From Streptomyces sp. DH37 (GTDB lineage: Bacteria > Actinomycetota > Actinomycetes > Streptomycetales > Streptomycetaceae), in NCBI RefSeq assembly GCF_029813835.1, contig NZ_JARVKV010000023.1:16759-80758 (forward strand): 64,000 nucleotides of DNA, in the 5' to 3' direction. The position numbers and the translations under genes were made by a program. The notes beneath the pieces are model-generated. The model had not been told where the DNA came from and did not search any database. It saw nothing but the letters and a program-made list of their open reading frames with translations. How positions within the stretch are numbered: position 1 is the first letter of the stretch; the number at the start of each line of letters is the position of its first letter. This document shows, in pieces, positions 41,784 to 50,904 of the stretch.

Positions 41784-41834
41784 TCCCGGTCATCCCGGAC
41801 ACCCATCCCGGACAGTCCCCGACGGAAGGAATCC

Positions 41835-43349
41835 ATGAGCACCGCCAAGCCCGCCCCCGCCCGGTTCACCCTCGACCCCGCCTTCACCGTCGGCGAGGTC
41901 GACCCCCGGCTGTTCGGCTCCTTCGTGGAGCACCTCGGCCGCTGCGTCTACACGGGCGTCTTCGAACCCGGGCACCCCTCCGCCGACGACCGGGGGCTCC
42001 GCACCGACGTCCTGGAACTGGTCCGCGAACTGGGCGTCACCGCCATCCGCTACCCCGGCGGGAACTTCGTCTCCGGCTACCGCTGGGAGGACAGCGTCGG
42101 CCCGGCCGAGCAGCGCCCCCGCCGCCTCGACGCCGCCTGGCGGTCGGTGGAGTCCAACCGCTTCGGCCTGGCCGAGTACGTCGACCTCGTCCGCAAGGTC
42201 GGCGGCGAGCCCATGATGGCCGTCAACCTCGGCACCCGCGGCGTCCAGGAGGCCCGGGAACTGCTGGAGTACGCCAACCACCCCGGCGGCACCGCCCTGT
42301 CCGACCTGCGCGCCGCCCACGGTGACAAGGAGCCCTACGGCATCCGGCTGTGGTGCCTGGGCAACGAGATGGACGGGCCCTGGCAGACCGGCCACAAGAC
42401 CGCCGCCGAGTACGGCCGGCTGGCCGCCGAGACCGCCCGCGCCATGCGCCAGCTCGACGACTCCCTCGAACTGGTCGCCTGCGGCAGCTCCGGGCAGTCG
42501 ATGGAGACCTTCGCCGCCTGGGAGGCCACCGTCCTGGCCGAGACCTACGACGTCGTGGACCACATCTCCCTGCACGCCTACTACGAGGAGGAGGACGGCG
42601 ACCGCGACTCCTTCCTGGCCTCGGCCGTGGACATGGAGTCCTTCATCGAGAACGTCGTCGCCACCTGCGACCACGTCGGGGCCCGGCTGAAGTCCTCCAA
42701 GCGCATCAACCTCTCCTTCGACGAGTGGAACGTCTGGTACCAGCGGCGCTTCCAGGCCCAGCCCCTGCCCGACTGGGAGGAGGCCCCCCGGCTGCTGGAG
42801 GACAACTACTCCGTCACCGACGCCGTCGTCTTCGGCTCCCTGCTCATCGCCCTGCTGCGCCACGCCGACCGGGTGACCGTCGCCTGCCTGGCCCAGCTCG
42901 TCAACGTCATCGCCCCGATCATGACCGAGCCCGGCGGCCCGGCCTGGCGGCAGACCACCTTCTTCCCCTTCGCCCAGGCCTCCCGGTACGGCCGCGGGCG
43001 GGTGCTGGACGTACGGGTGCAGGCGCCGACGTACACCACCGCGAAGTACGGCGAGGTGCCGCTGCTGCACGCCACCGCCGTACGGGACGAGACCACCGGC
43101 GCCGTCACCGTCTTCGCCGTCAACCGGTCCCGGCACGGCGCCCTGCCGCTGGAGGCGGCCCTGCACGGGCTGGACCTGGAGCGGGTCGCCGAGCACAGCG
43201 TGCTGGCCGACGCCGACCCCGAGGCCCGCAACACCCTCGCCGACCCCGAGAGGGTCGTCCCCCACCGGGGCGAGGGCACCGAGCTGGCCGGCGGGGTGCT
43301 GCGCGCGACCCTGGAGCCGATGTCGTGGAACGTGATCCGGCTGGTGTGA
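41835..43349 (+). CDS. GH51 alpha-L-arabinofuranosidase
   Basis: A 504-residue intracellular arabinofuranosidase that removes terminal L-arabinofuranose from imported oligosaccharides. The catalytic TIM barrel carries the acid/base Glu near residue 177 (LWCLGNEMDGPW) and the nucleophile Glu near 297 (LSFDEWNVWY). AIRYPGGNFVSGYRWEDSVG near 75-94 is a GH51 signature. The C-terminal jelly-roll includes VFAVNRSRHGALPLEA. There is no signal peptide, consistent with cytosolic action after import. GGAAGGA precedes the ATG. Length is normal. Confidence 0.95.
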   Translation: MSTAKPAPARFTLDPAFTVGEVDPRLFGSFVEHLGRCVYTGVFEPGHPSADDRGLRTDVLELVRELGVTAIRYPGGNFVSGYRWEDSVGPAEQRPRRLDAAWRSVESNRFGLAEYVDLVRKVGGEPMMAVNLGTRGVQEARELLEYANHPGGTALSDLRAAHGDKEPYGIRLWCLGNEMDGPWQTGHKTAAEYGRLAAETARAMRQLDDSLELVACGSSGQSMETFAAWEATVLAETYDVVDHISLHAYYEEEDGDRDSFLASAVDMESFIENVVATCDHVGARLKSSKRINLSFDEWNVWYQRRFQAQPLPDWEEAPRLLEDNYSVTDAVVFGSLLIALLRHADRVTVACLAQLVNVIAPIMTEPGGPAWRQTTFFPFAQASRYGRGRVLDVRVQAPTYTTAKYGEVPLLHATAVRDETTGAVTVFAVNRSRHGALPLEAALHGLDLERVAEHSVLADADPEARNTLADPERVVPHRGEGTELAGGVLRATLEPMSWNVIRLV

Positions 43350-43376
43350 GCCCCTGAGGGGCGCCGCGGGAAGCAC

Positions 43377-43415
43377 CGCGGCGGGGGCGGCCCCCGTGGG
43401 ACCGCCCCCGCCGCG
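43377..43415. terminator. Bidirectional hairpin between arabinofuranosidase and epimerase genes
   Basis: A 14-bp stem (43377-43390 with 43402-43415) and 11-base loop lies between the two convergent genes, 27 bases from one stop and 16 from the other. Confidence 0.75.
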
Positions 43416-43431
43416 CGCGTACCGCCCCCGC

Positions 43432-44601
43432 CTACTCCGCGGAGAAGGAGTGCACGGTGGTGGACCGGTAGGTGCGGCCCGGGCGCAGCACGGTGGTCGG
43501 GAACGACGGCTGGTTGGGGGAGTCGGGGAAGTGCTGGGTCTCCAGGCAGAACCCGTCGCCCTGCCGGTAGACCCGCCCCGAGGTGCCCTCCAGGGTGCCG
43601 TCGAGGAAGTTGCCGCTGTAGAACTGCACGCCCGGCTCGGTGGTGGCGATCCGCATCACCCGGCCCGAGACCGGCTCGGAGACGGTGGCGAAGTGCTCGG
43701 GCCCGGCCGTGATGCCCTTGTCCAGCACCAGGTTGTGGTCGTACCCCTGCCCGTGCAGGATCTGCCGGTGCGCCCGGCGGATGTCCGTCCCGATCGGCTT
43801 GGCCCGGCGGAAGTCGAACGGCGTGCCCGCGACCCGCTCCAGCTCCCCGGTGGGGATCAGCGTCTCGCCGACCGGCGTGTACCGGGAGGCGGCGATCTCC
43901 AGCTCGTGGTCCAGGACGCTGCCGCTGCCCTCGCCGGCGAGGTTGAAGTACGTGTGGTTGGTGAGGTTGACGACGGTGGGACGGTCGGTGGTGGCCTCGT
44001 AGTCGATCCGGAAGTCACCGCGCCGGTCCAGCGCGTACTCCACCCGGACCACCAGCGTCCCGGGGAAGCCCATCTCGCCGTCCTCGCTGGTCCGCGTCAG
44101 CACCAGCCCGGTCTCGCCGCGCCGGGTGAACGGCTCCACCGCCCACATCCGCTTGTCGAAGCCCCGGTCGCCGCCGTGCAGGGTGTTGCCGCCGTCGTTG
44201 CGCGGCAGCTCGTACGTCCTGCCGTCGAGGGTGAAGCGGCCCTGCGCGATGCGGTTGCCGTAGCGGCCGATCAGCGCGCCGAAGTAGGGCGAGCGCGCCT
44301 CGTAGGAGGCCGGGTCGGAGAAGCCGAGCGAGATGTTGGCGAGCCGGCCGTGCCGGTCGGGCACCTCCAGCGACTGCACGATGCCCCCGTAGGACAGCAC
44401 CCGCAACCGGGTCCCGCCGTTGGCCAGCGTCCAGACGTCCACCGCCGTGCCGTCCGCCAGCTCGCCGAAACGGGCGCGGCGCGGCGCGGACGGGCCGCCG
44501 TGCCCGGCGTGCGCGGACCCCGCGCCCGGTCCCACGGCCGCCGCCGCTGCCAGCCCGGCCGTCGCGGCCGCGCCGATCACACTGCGTCTGCTGGTGCTCA
44601 C
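43432..44601 (-). CDS. Exported aldose 1-epimerase (mutarotase)
   Basis: A 389-residue aldose epimerase that equilibrates sugar anomers. The N-terminus is a twin-arginine signal (TSRRSVIGAAATAG) ending near SAHA, residue 32, so it should act outside the cell. The catalytic core has NDGGNTLHGGDRGFD near 138, VNLTNHTYFNLAGEG near 215 (catalytic His), and EPGVQFYSGNFLDG and CLETQHFPDSPNQP near the end (catalytic Glu). The GTG overlaps the permease TGA (GTGA), making it the last gene of the ChvE-type importer operon. This links mutarotation to uptake of monosaccharides such as arabinose or galactose. Confidence 0.93.
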   Translation of the reverse strand: MSTSRRSVIGAAATAGLAAAAAVGPGAGSAHAGHGGPSAPRRARFGELADGTAVDVWTLANGGTRLRVLSYGGIVQSLEVPDRHGRLANISLGFSDPASYEARSPYFGALIGRYGNRIAQGRFTLDGRTYELPRNDGGNTLHGGDRGFDKRMWAVEPFTRRGETGLVLTRTSEDGEMGFPGTLVVRVEYALDRRGDFRIDYEATTDRPTVVNLTNHTYFNLAGEGSGSVLDHELEIAASRYTPVGETLIPTGELERVAGTPFDFRRAKPIGTDIRRAHRQILHGQGYDHNLVLDKGITAGPEHFATVSEPVSGRVMRIATTEPGVQFYSGNFLDGTLEGTSGRVYRQGDGFCLETQHFPDSPNQPSFPTTVLRPGRTYRSTTVHSFSAE

Positions 44602-45848
44602 GAGCCCACCTTCCTCTTGTTCCAGACGTCGAATCCCACCGCGGCCAGCAGGACCAGGCCCTTGATGACCTGCTGGTAGTCGGTGCCGATGCCCACCAGG
44701 GACATGCCGTTGTTGAGCACGCCGAGCACCAGGCCGCCGATGACGGCACCGAGCACGGTACCCACACCGCCGCTCATCGAGGCTCCGCCGATGAACGCCG
44801 CGGCGATCGCCTCCAGCTCGAAGTTGATGCCCGCCTGCGGGGTGCCCGCGTTGAGCCGGGCGGCGTACACGCAGCCCGCCAGCGCCGCCAGCACGCCCAT
44901 GTTGACGAAGACCAGGAACGTGACGCGCCGGTCCTTCACGCCCGACAGCTTGGCCGCGGCCCGGTTGCCGCCGAGGGCGTACACGTGCCGGCCGACGACG
45001 GCGTTGCGCATCACGAAACCCAGCCCGATCAGGATGCCGCACATGACCAGCAGCACCACCGGGACGCCCCGGTAGCTGGCCAGCGTCAGGGTGAACGCCA
45101 GCACCGCCGCCACGATCGCCACGCACTTGAGGACGAACAGGTTCAGCGGCAGCACCTCCAGCTCGTACGCCTGCTGCCGCCGCCGGTCGCGCCACTCCTG
45201 GAGCAGGACGAACGCCACCACGACCACGCCGATCAGCACGGTCAGGTCGTGGTAGTTCGCCAGCGGGCCCCCCTCGGGCAGGAAGCCCTGGCTGAGGTCC
45301 TGGAAGCCGCGGGGGAAGGGCGCCAGGGACTGGCCCTCCAGCAGGATCTGGGTGCCGCCGCGGAACAGCAGCATCCCCGCCAGCGTCACGATGAACGACG
45401 GGATGCCCACATAGGCGATCCAGAAGCCCTGCCAGGCGCCGGCCACCGCGCCGATCAGCAGCGAGCAGGCCAGCGCCAGCGGCCAGGACATGTCGTGGTG
45501 GACCATCAGCACGGCCGCCGCGGCCCCGACGAAGGCGGCCAGCGAGCCGACGGACAGGTCGATGTGGCCCGCGATGATGACGATCATCATGCCCATGGCC
45601 AGGATCAGGATGTAGCTGTTCTGCTGGACGATGTTGGACACGTTGACGGGCTTGAGCAGGTTGCCGTCGGTCCAGATCTGGAACAGCACGACGATCAGCG
45701 CCAGCGCGACGAGCATCCCGTACTGCCGCATGTTCGCGCGCACGGTGCGCACCAGCAGCGCCCCGGCGCCACCGCCCCGGGCCTCCTTCGCCGGCCCGCC
45801 CGGGGAGCCCTTCGGGGCCTTCGGCGCAGCGGTCTCTTCGGTCCTCAT
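44598..45848 (-). CDS. Monosaccharide ABC transporter permease (GguB/XylH type)
   Basis: A 416-residue permease of the ribose/xylose/ChvE (CUT2) class, with about 10 membrane segments. [20 protein letters not shown] near residue 85 is the family signature, and [20 protein letters not shown] near 355 is the second conserved loop. The insert between the central segments ([16 protein letters not shown]) is typical of the larger GguB/XylH forms. The ATG overlaps the ATPase TGA (ATGA). It works with the ATPase and binding protein immediately upstream. Confidence 0.94.
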   Translation of the reverse strand: MRTEETAAPKAPKGSPGGPAKEARGGGAGALLVRTVRANMRQYGMLVALALIVVLFQIWTDGNLLKPVNVSNIVQQNSYILILAMGMMIVIIAGHIDLSVGSLAAFVGAAAAVLMVHHDMSWPLALACSLLIGAVAGAWQGFWIAYVGIPSFIVTLAGMLLFRGGTQILLEGQSLAPFPRGFQDLSQGFLPEGGPLANYHDLTVLIGVVVVAFVLLQEWRDRRRQQAYELEVLPLNLFVLKCVAIVAAVLAFTLTLASYRGVPVVLLVMCGILIGLGFVMRNAVVGRHVYALGGNRAAAKLSGVKDRRVTFLVFVNMGVLAALAGCVYAARLNAGTPQAGINFELEAIAAAFIGGASMSGGVGTVLGAVIGGLVLGVLNNGMSLVGIGTDYQQVIKGLVLLAAVGFDVWNKRKVGS

Positions 45849-47410
45849 CGGGTGCCTCGGCTTCCGTCCCGCGTCATGTGACGCATCAGCACTTCCTGGC
45901 TCGCGTCCTCGCGCGCCACCTCGCCGGTCAGCCGTCCGGCCGCCATGGTGTAGATCCGGTCGCACATCCCCAGCAGCTCCGGCAGCTCCGAGGAGATCAG
46001 CAGCACCGCCTTGCCCTGGGCGGCGAGCCGGTCGACGGCGGCGTAGATCTCGTACTTCGCCCCGACGTCGATGCCGCGCGTCGGCTCGTCGAGGATCAGC
46101 ACCTCCGGATCGGCGTGCACCCACTTGCCGAGCACGACCTTCTGCTGGTTGCCGCCGCTGAGCCGGCCGACCTGCTCGAAGACGCTGGGGGTCTTGATGT
46201 TCATCGAGCCGCGGTAGCCCTCGGCCACCCGCCGCTCCCGGTGCTCGTCCACCACCCCGGCGCGGGCCAGCTTCGGCAGCGAGGCCAGGGAGATGTTGCG
46301 GCTGACGGTGTCGATCAGGTTCAGCCCGTAGGTCTTGCGGTCCTCGGTGACGTACGCGAGGCCGTGCGCGACCGCCCGCGGCACGGTGCGGGTGTCGGCC
46401 TCCCGGCCGTCGATCCGCACCGTGCCGCCCGCGTACAGGCCGTAGGAGCGCCCGAAGACGCTCATCGCCAGCTCGGTGCGGCCCGCGCCCATCAGCCCGG
46501 CGATGCCGGCGATCTCGCCGCGCCGCACCGTCAGCGACACGTCGTCCACCACCTTGCGCTGGTGGTCGATGGGGTGGCGGACCGTCCAGCCGGAGACCTC
46601 CAGCGCGACCCGCCCGGCGTCCGGGCCCTCGTAGCGGGTGCGCGGCGGGAAGCGGTGGTCCAGGTCGCGGCCGACCATGCCGCGGATGATCCGGTCCTCC
46701 GAGACGGCCGGCTCGGCCTCCGGGGACGCGCGGACGGCGAGCGTCTCGACCGTCCGCCCGTCGCGCAGGACGGTGACGGTGTCGGCCACCCGGCGGACCT
46801 CGCCCAGCTTGTGGGAGATGAGGATGGAGGCGATGCCCTGGGAGCGCAGTTCCAGGATGAGGTCCAGGAGCTTGGCGCTGTCCTCGTCGTTGAGCGCGGC
46901 GGTCGGCTCGTCCAGGATCAGCAGCCGCACCCTCTTCGCCAGCGCCTTGGCGATCTCCACGAGCTGCTGCTTGCCCACGCCGATGTCGGCGACCCGGGTC
47001 TGCGGGTTCTCGCGCAGCCCGACCCGCCGCATCAGCTCCGCGGCGCGGCGGACGGTCTCGTTCCAGCGGACGACGCCGCGGGAGGCGTGCTCGTTGCCCA
47101 GGAAGATGTTCTCGGCGATGGAGAGGTAGGGCACCAGCGCCAGTTCCTGGTGGATGATGACGATGCCGCGCCGCTCGCTGGCCCGGATGTCGCGGAACGC
47201 GCACGGCTCGCCCTCGAAGAGGATCTCCCCCTCGTAGCTGCCGTGCGGATGGACGCCGCTGAGGACCTTCATCAGCGTCGACTTGCCCGCCCCGTTCTCC
47301 CCGCAGACCGCGTGGATCTCGCCGGGGCGGACGGTGAGGTTGACCCCGGACAGCGCTCTGACCCCGGGGAAGGTCTTGGTGATCGAGCGCATTTCCAGAA
47401 CGCTGCTCAT
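45845..47410 (-). CDS. Monosaccharide ABC transporter ATPase with two ABC domains (GguA/XylG type)
   Basis: A 521-residue double-ABC ATPase of the CUT2 class. The first domain has Walker [13 protein letters not shown] near residue 36 and Walker [14 protein letters not shown] near 160. The second domain has a degenerate Walker A ([12 protein letters not shown], Arg for Lys) near 310, but a full signature [12 protein letters not shown] near 420 and Walker [13 protein letters not shown]. This asymmetry is normal for RbsA, MglA and XylG. It lies 27 bases after the binding-protein gene and overlaps the permease gene. Confidence 0.95.
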   Translation of the reverse strand: MSSVLEMRSITKTFPGVRALSGVNLTVRPGEIHAVCGENGAGKSTLMKVLSGVHPHGSYEGEILFEGEPCAFRDIRASERRGIVIIHQELALVPYLSIAENIFLGNEHASRGVVRWNETVRRAAELMRRVGLRENPQTRVADIGVGKQQLVEIAKALAKRVRLLILDEPTAALNDEDSAKLLDLILELRSQGIASILISHKLGEVRRVADTVTVLRDGRTVETLAVRASPEAEPAVSEDRIIRGMVGRDLDHRFPPRTRYEGPDAGRVALEVSGWTVRHPIDHQRKVVDDVSLTVRRGEIAGIAGLMGAGRTELAMSVFGRSYGLYAGGTVRIDGREADTRTVPRAVAHGLAYVTEDRKTYGLNLIDTVSRNISLASLPKLARAGVVDEHRERRVAEGYRGSMNIKTPSVFEQVGRLSGGNQQKVVLGKWVHADPEVLILDEPTRGIDVGAKYEIYAAVDRLAAQGKAVLLISSELPELLGMCDRIYTMAAGRLTGEVAREDASQEVLMRHMTRDGSRGTR

Positions 47411-47437
47411 GGCTGTTCCTCGGTGGTTTCCGGCGGG

Positions 47438-48565
47438 CTACGTGAGCTGGTCGGCGGTGTAGTAGCCCTCGTCCACGAGCAGTCGGGTGTTGGACTTGTC
47501 GATGCTGACCGGCTCCAGCAGGTAGGCCGGGACGGTCTTGACGCCGTTGTCGTAGGACTCGGTGTCGTTGACCTCGGGCTTCTCGCCCTTCAGCACGGCG
47601 TCGGTCATCCGGACGGCCTGCTGGGCGAGCTTGCGGGTGTCCTTGAAGACGGTCTGGGTCTGCTGGCCGGCGATGATCGACTTGATGGAGGCCAGCTCGG
47701 CGTCCTGGCCCGTGACGACGGGGTAGGGCTTGGCCCCCGTGCCGTAACCGGCGCTCTTGAGGGCCGAGATGACGCCGATGGAGATGCCGTCGTACGGGGA
47801 GAGGACCGCGTCCACGCGCTCGCTGCCGTAGTAGCGGCTGAGCAGGTCGTCCATGCGCTTCTGGGCGGTGCCGCCGTCCCAGCGCAGGGTGGTGACCTGG
47901 TTCATCCTCGTCTGGCCGCTGCGCACGACGAGCCGCTTGTCGTCGATGTACGGCTTCAGGACGCTCATCGCGCCCTCGAAGAAGAAGCCGGTGTTGTTGT
48001 CGTCGGGCGACCCGGCGAACAGCTCCAGGTTGGACTTCCCGTCCGCGCTCCCGCCGTCCCCCTCCAGCTTCAGGGCGTCGACGATGTACCGCGCCTGGAG
48101 TTCGCCGACCTTGAAGTTGTCGAAGGTGGCGTAGTAGTCGACGTTCTCCGTGCCGCGGATGAGGCGGTCGTAGGCGATGACGGGGATCCCGGCGTCCGCG
48201 GCGCGGCCGAGCACGTTGGTGAGCGAGGAGCCGTCGATGGCGGCGACCACCAGGGCCCTGTGCCCCTTGGAGATCATGTTCTCGATCTGCGCGACCTGGT
48301 TCTCGACCTTGTCGTCGCCGTACTGCAGATCGGTCTCGTAGCCCTTGGCCTCGAACTGCTTCACCATGTTCTCGCCGTCGGCTATCCACCGCTCGGAGGA
48401 CTTGGTGGGCATGGCGATGCCGATGGTGCCGCCCTCGGCGTCGCCGCCGTCCTCGCCACCGCCCCCGGAGTTCTGGCCGCAGGCGGTGAGGGAGAGGGCG
48501 AGGGCGGCGCAGGCGCCGACGGCGGCTCTGGCGGTGCGGGCACGGGTGCGGGTGCGGTCGCGCAT
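47438..48565 (-). CDS. Monosaccharide-binding lipoprotein (ChvE-like)
   Basis: A 375-residue periplasmic-binding-protein type 1 lipoprotein. The signal ends in a lipobox (LSLTACGQ). The mature sequence reads [20 protein letters not shown] near residue 47, as in ChvE and XylF. The sugar-contact segment [15 protein letters not shown] is near 108, and [20 protein letters not shown] near 250. ChvE binds several aldoses including arabinose, galactose and glucuronate, so the ligand is not fixed. Five bases separate it from the upstream conserved gene. Confidence 0.94.
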   Translation of the reverse strand: MRDRTRTRARTARAAVGACAALALSLTACGQNSGGGGEDGGDAEGGTIGIAMPTKSSERWIADGENMVKQFEAKGYETDLQYGDDKVENQVAQIENMISKGHRALVVAAIDGSSLTNVLGRAADAGIPVIAYDRLIRGTENVDYYATFDNFKVGELQARYIVDALKLEGDGGSADGKSNLELFAGSPDDNNTGFFFEGAMSVLKPYIDDKRLVVRSGQTRMNQVTTLRWDGGTAQKRMDDLLSRYYGSERVDAVLSPYDGISIGVISALKSAGYGTGAKPYPVVTGQDAELASIKSIIAGQQTQTVFKDTRKLAQQAVRMTDAVLKGEKPEVNDTESYDNGVKTVPAYLLEPVSIDKSNTRLLVDEGYYTADQLT

Positions 48566-48570
48566 GGCGG

Positions 48571-49611
48571 TCAGTTCCCTTCGGGGGCGGCTGGGGCGGC
48601 GAGGGCGGCTGGGGTGGCGGGGACGGCTGGGACGGCGTCGGACTCGTCGGGGAAGCGGTTCAGGGGGCCGGGCAGCCGGGAGCCGAGCGGGGACATCCCG
48701 GTGTCGGCGCCGAGGCGGGCCAGCAGGTCCAGGGCGAGCCGTCCGCGGCGGACCCGCTCGCGGGCGGTGTCGAGGGTCGCGTCGCGCAGGTGCGCGCCGT
48801 AGGGGTAGATGGCGGGGGCCTTGCTGAGGCCGAACTTGAGGTAGATCGGCGCGCCGCGCCGGATCAGCTCGGCGGCGTCGTACATCCGCACGTACCCGCC
48901 GAGGTCGTCGGGGGCCTCCAGGTAGAAGTCCATCGGGGCGCGGCTGACCCGGCGGATCTCGGTCAGGTGCTCCAGGGTCAGGTCGGAGGGCACGTTGATC
49001 GAGTCGGCGCCCAGCCGCTCGAAGACGGCGTACGAGGCCGGGTTCACCGGACCGATCAGCGCCGAGACCTTGAAGGTGGTGTCGGCCGGCAGCAGGCCGC
49101 GCGTCCGCATCCGGTGCAGCACGCGCAGCACGCCCTCGTCGGCCACCAGCAGGCAGCGCACGCCGAGTCCGGTGGCGCGCACGGCGTCCTCGACGCACCC
49201 GGCGAGCGCGTCGTGGCCGCGGGCGCGCAGCCCCGCGCCGCCGGAGGGGGTGCGGGTCCCGGCGCCGGTGTCCCAGGTGCCGCGCGGCCCGGTGAACAGG
49301 CACAGCTCGACGTCCTTCTCGGCGCAGGCGCCGGCCATCTCGGCGATCTCGGCGTCGGTCAGCATCCACACGCCGCTGCCCTGGCTGATCCGGTGGACGG
49401 GGACGTCGAGGGCCTCGGCCTCCTTCAGCACGGTGGCCAGGGCCTCCGGGCCCTCGACGGAGGGGACCTCGGTGCGCCAGGTGCCGCCGTCGGGGAAGGC
49501 GTGCGGGGAGGTGCCGGAGGGGTCCGGGCCGGGACAGGGATGGCCGAGGGAGGCGAGGGCGGCCTCGCCGGGGCGGCGGGGGCCGGAAGGTGTGGTGGAC
49601 GCGTCGGTCAC
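48571..49611 (-). CDS. Conserved protein of unknown function, TIM-barrel/U32-peptidase-like
   Basis: A 346-residue soluble protein that I do not recognise with certainty. Its alternating strand/helix pattern suggests a TIM barrel, and parts resemble U32-peptidase-like proteins. Conserved-looking segments are [20 protein letters not shown] near residue 55, [14 protein letters not shown] near 88, [20 protein letters not shown] near 133, [17 protein letters not shown] near 185 and [20 protein letters not shown] near 245. The C-terminus is an Ala/Pro tail. The GTG start follows GGGAG. It is the first gene of the ChvE-type importer operon with regulon site 3 just upstream. That context suggests a role in sugar-acid breakdown, possibly an aldolase or hydratase step. 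Confidence 0.8.
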   Translation of the reverse strand: MTDASTTPSGPRRPGEAALASLGHPCPGPDPSGTSPHAFPDGGTWRTEVPSVEGPEALATVLKEAEALDVPVHRISQGSGVWMLTDAEIAEMAGACAEKDVELCLFTGPRGTWDTGAGTRTPSGGAGLRARGHDALAGCVEDAVRATGLGVRCLLVADEGVLRVLHRMRTRGLLPADTTFKVSALIGPVNPASYAVFERLGADSINVPSDLTLEHLTEIRRVSRAPMDFYLEAPDDLGGYVRMYDAAELIRRGAPIYLKFGLSKAPAIYPYGAHLRDATLDTARERVRRGRLALDLLARLGADTGMSPLGSRLPGPLNRFPDESDAVPAVPATPAALAAPAAPEGN

Positions 49612-49623
49612 GATGCTCCCTGG

Positions 49624-49637
49624 TTCGGTATCTCGTA
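49624..49637. promoter_or_regulatory. Sugar-regulon operator, site 3 (ChvE-type importer operon)
   Basis: TTCGGTATCTCGTA differs from site 1 (TTCGGAATCTCGAA) at two positions. It lies 13 bases upstream of the GTG at 49611, in the 92-base gap before the importer operon. It is a likely operator for that operon. Confidence 0.55.
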
Positions 49638-49703
49638 CAGCGTTCGCGGTTGAAGGTGTGGATCGGGGCGGGAGGAGCGGACGGGGGCCGGCCGGGCGGG
49701 CGG

Positions 49704-50756
49704 TCAGGGCCGCAGCAGGACCTTGCCGACCTCCGGGTCGCCGCCGACCAGTGCGACGGCCCCGGCGAAGTCCTCCAGCGGCAACTCGTGGGTGATCAGG
49801 GGCGCGGGCGCGAGCAGTCCCGCGCCGAAGGCCCGTACCGCATGGGCCCAGGCGGCGGGCGGGGCGCCGAAGACGGACCGGACGGTGAGCTGGCTGACGG
49901 ACAGGTGGACGGGGTCGATGCCCAGCGCGCCCGGTCCGGGCAGTCCGGTCAGGACCACCCGGCCGCCGCGCCGGGCCAGCAGGCAGGAGTCGTGCGCGGT
50001 GGTGGGCGCGCCGGCGGTCTCCACCACCAGGTCGTAGCGGCCTCGCAGCTTCCCCGCGTCCGGCGGGGCGCACACCCCGGTGGCGCCCATGGACAGCGCC
50101 TGCTCGGCGCGCCGGACGCGGGGGTCGACGACCAGCAGCTCGGCGGGGGAGACGGCGGCCAGCAGCTGGACGGCGAGCAGGCCGAGCGTGCCCGCCCCGA
50201 CCACGGCGACCCGCTCCCCGGACCGCGGCCCGCCCGCCAGCACCGCCGCCGCGACCACGGCGGCGGGCTCCAGCAGCGCGGCCGACCGCAGATCGGCGCC
50301 GTCGTCGAGGACGTGCAGCAGCCGGGCGGGCAGGACGAGGACGTCGGCGAAGGCGCCGGGCCGGGTGAAGCCGGTCTCGTCGTAGCCGCCGGAGCACAGG
50401 CTGGTGGCGCCCTCGCGGCAGCGGTCGCAGACCAGGCAGGCGCGGAACCCCTCGCCCACCACCTTCCGCCCCACCAGGGCGGGGTCGGCCCCGGGGCCGA
50501 CCGCCTCCACCGTGCCGGACCACTCGTGGCCGGGCACGACGGGGTAGCGGACGTAGCCCTCGGCGCGCGTGCCCGCGTACACCTCGCGGTCGCTGGCGCA
50601 CACCCCCGCCGCGTACACGGCCACCCGCGCCTCGCCGGGCCCGGGCTCGGCGAGGGGCACTTCGGCCAGCCGGTGGCTGCCGGGCCGCTCCACGACGACG
50701 GCGCGTCCGGCGCGGCGGGCGCCGTCCGGCGCCGGGGTGTGTGCCGGTGCGTTCAC
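49704..50756 (-). CDS. Zinc-dependent polyol/sugar dehydrogenase (MDR family)
   Basis: A 350-residue zinc-containing alcohol dehydrogenase of the sorbitol/threonine dehydrogenase type. The catalytic-zinc region has Cys in [12 protein letters not shown] near residue 45 and GHEWSG near 72. The structural-zinc cysteines are in [15 protein letters not shown] near 105-119. The Rossmann loop reads [15 protein letters not shown] near 180 and the Asp in [10 protein letters not shown] points to NAD+. Of two adjacent GTGs I take the second (50756) because of its spacing from GGAGGAG. It follows the dehydratase gene by 148 bases. It may oxidise a sugar to its lactone, or a polyol to a ketose. Confidence 0.9.
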   Translation of the reverse strand: MNAPAHTPAPDGARRAGRAVVVERPGSHRLAEVPLAEPGPGEARVAVYAAGVCASDREVYAGTRAEGYVRYPVVPGHEWSGTVEAVGPGADPALVGRKVVGEGFRACLVCDRCREGATSLCSGGYDETGFTRPGAFADVLVLPARLLHVLDDGADLRSAALLEPAAVVAAAVLAGGPRSGERVAVVGAGTLGLLAVQLLAAVSPAELLVVDPRVRRAEQALSMGATGVCAPPDAGKLRGRYDLVVETAGAPTTAHDSCLLARRGGRVVLTGLPGPGALGIDPVHLSVSQLTVRSVFGAPPAAWAHAVRAFGAGLLAPAPLITHELPLEDFAGAVALVGGDPEVGKVLLRP

Positions 50757-50904
50757 CACTGTCTCCTCCCCGCGCCGCACGGACCGCCGGCGCCCACTGC
50801 GCCCGCCGCCGGGCGGGCGACCACCCCCCTCGGTGGATTCTGCGCCGGACGCCCGGATGTGTCACCACCGCCGCCCGCTTCCGGGCGGCGGCGCCCGCCG
50901 TCCG

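Noticed and set aside
44598..48389. A 1263-codon minus-strand frame that might be an ATPase-permease fusion
   Set aside because: Only its last 416 codons are the real permease; the rest is a shadow of the binding-protein and ATPase genes in another frame.
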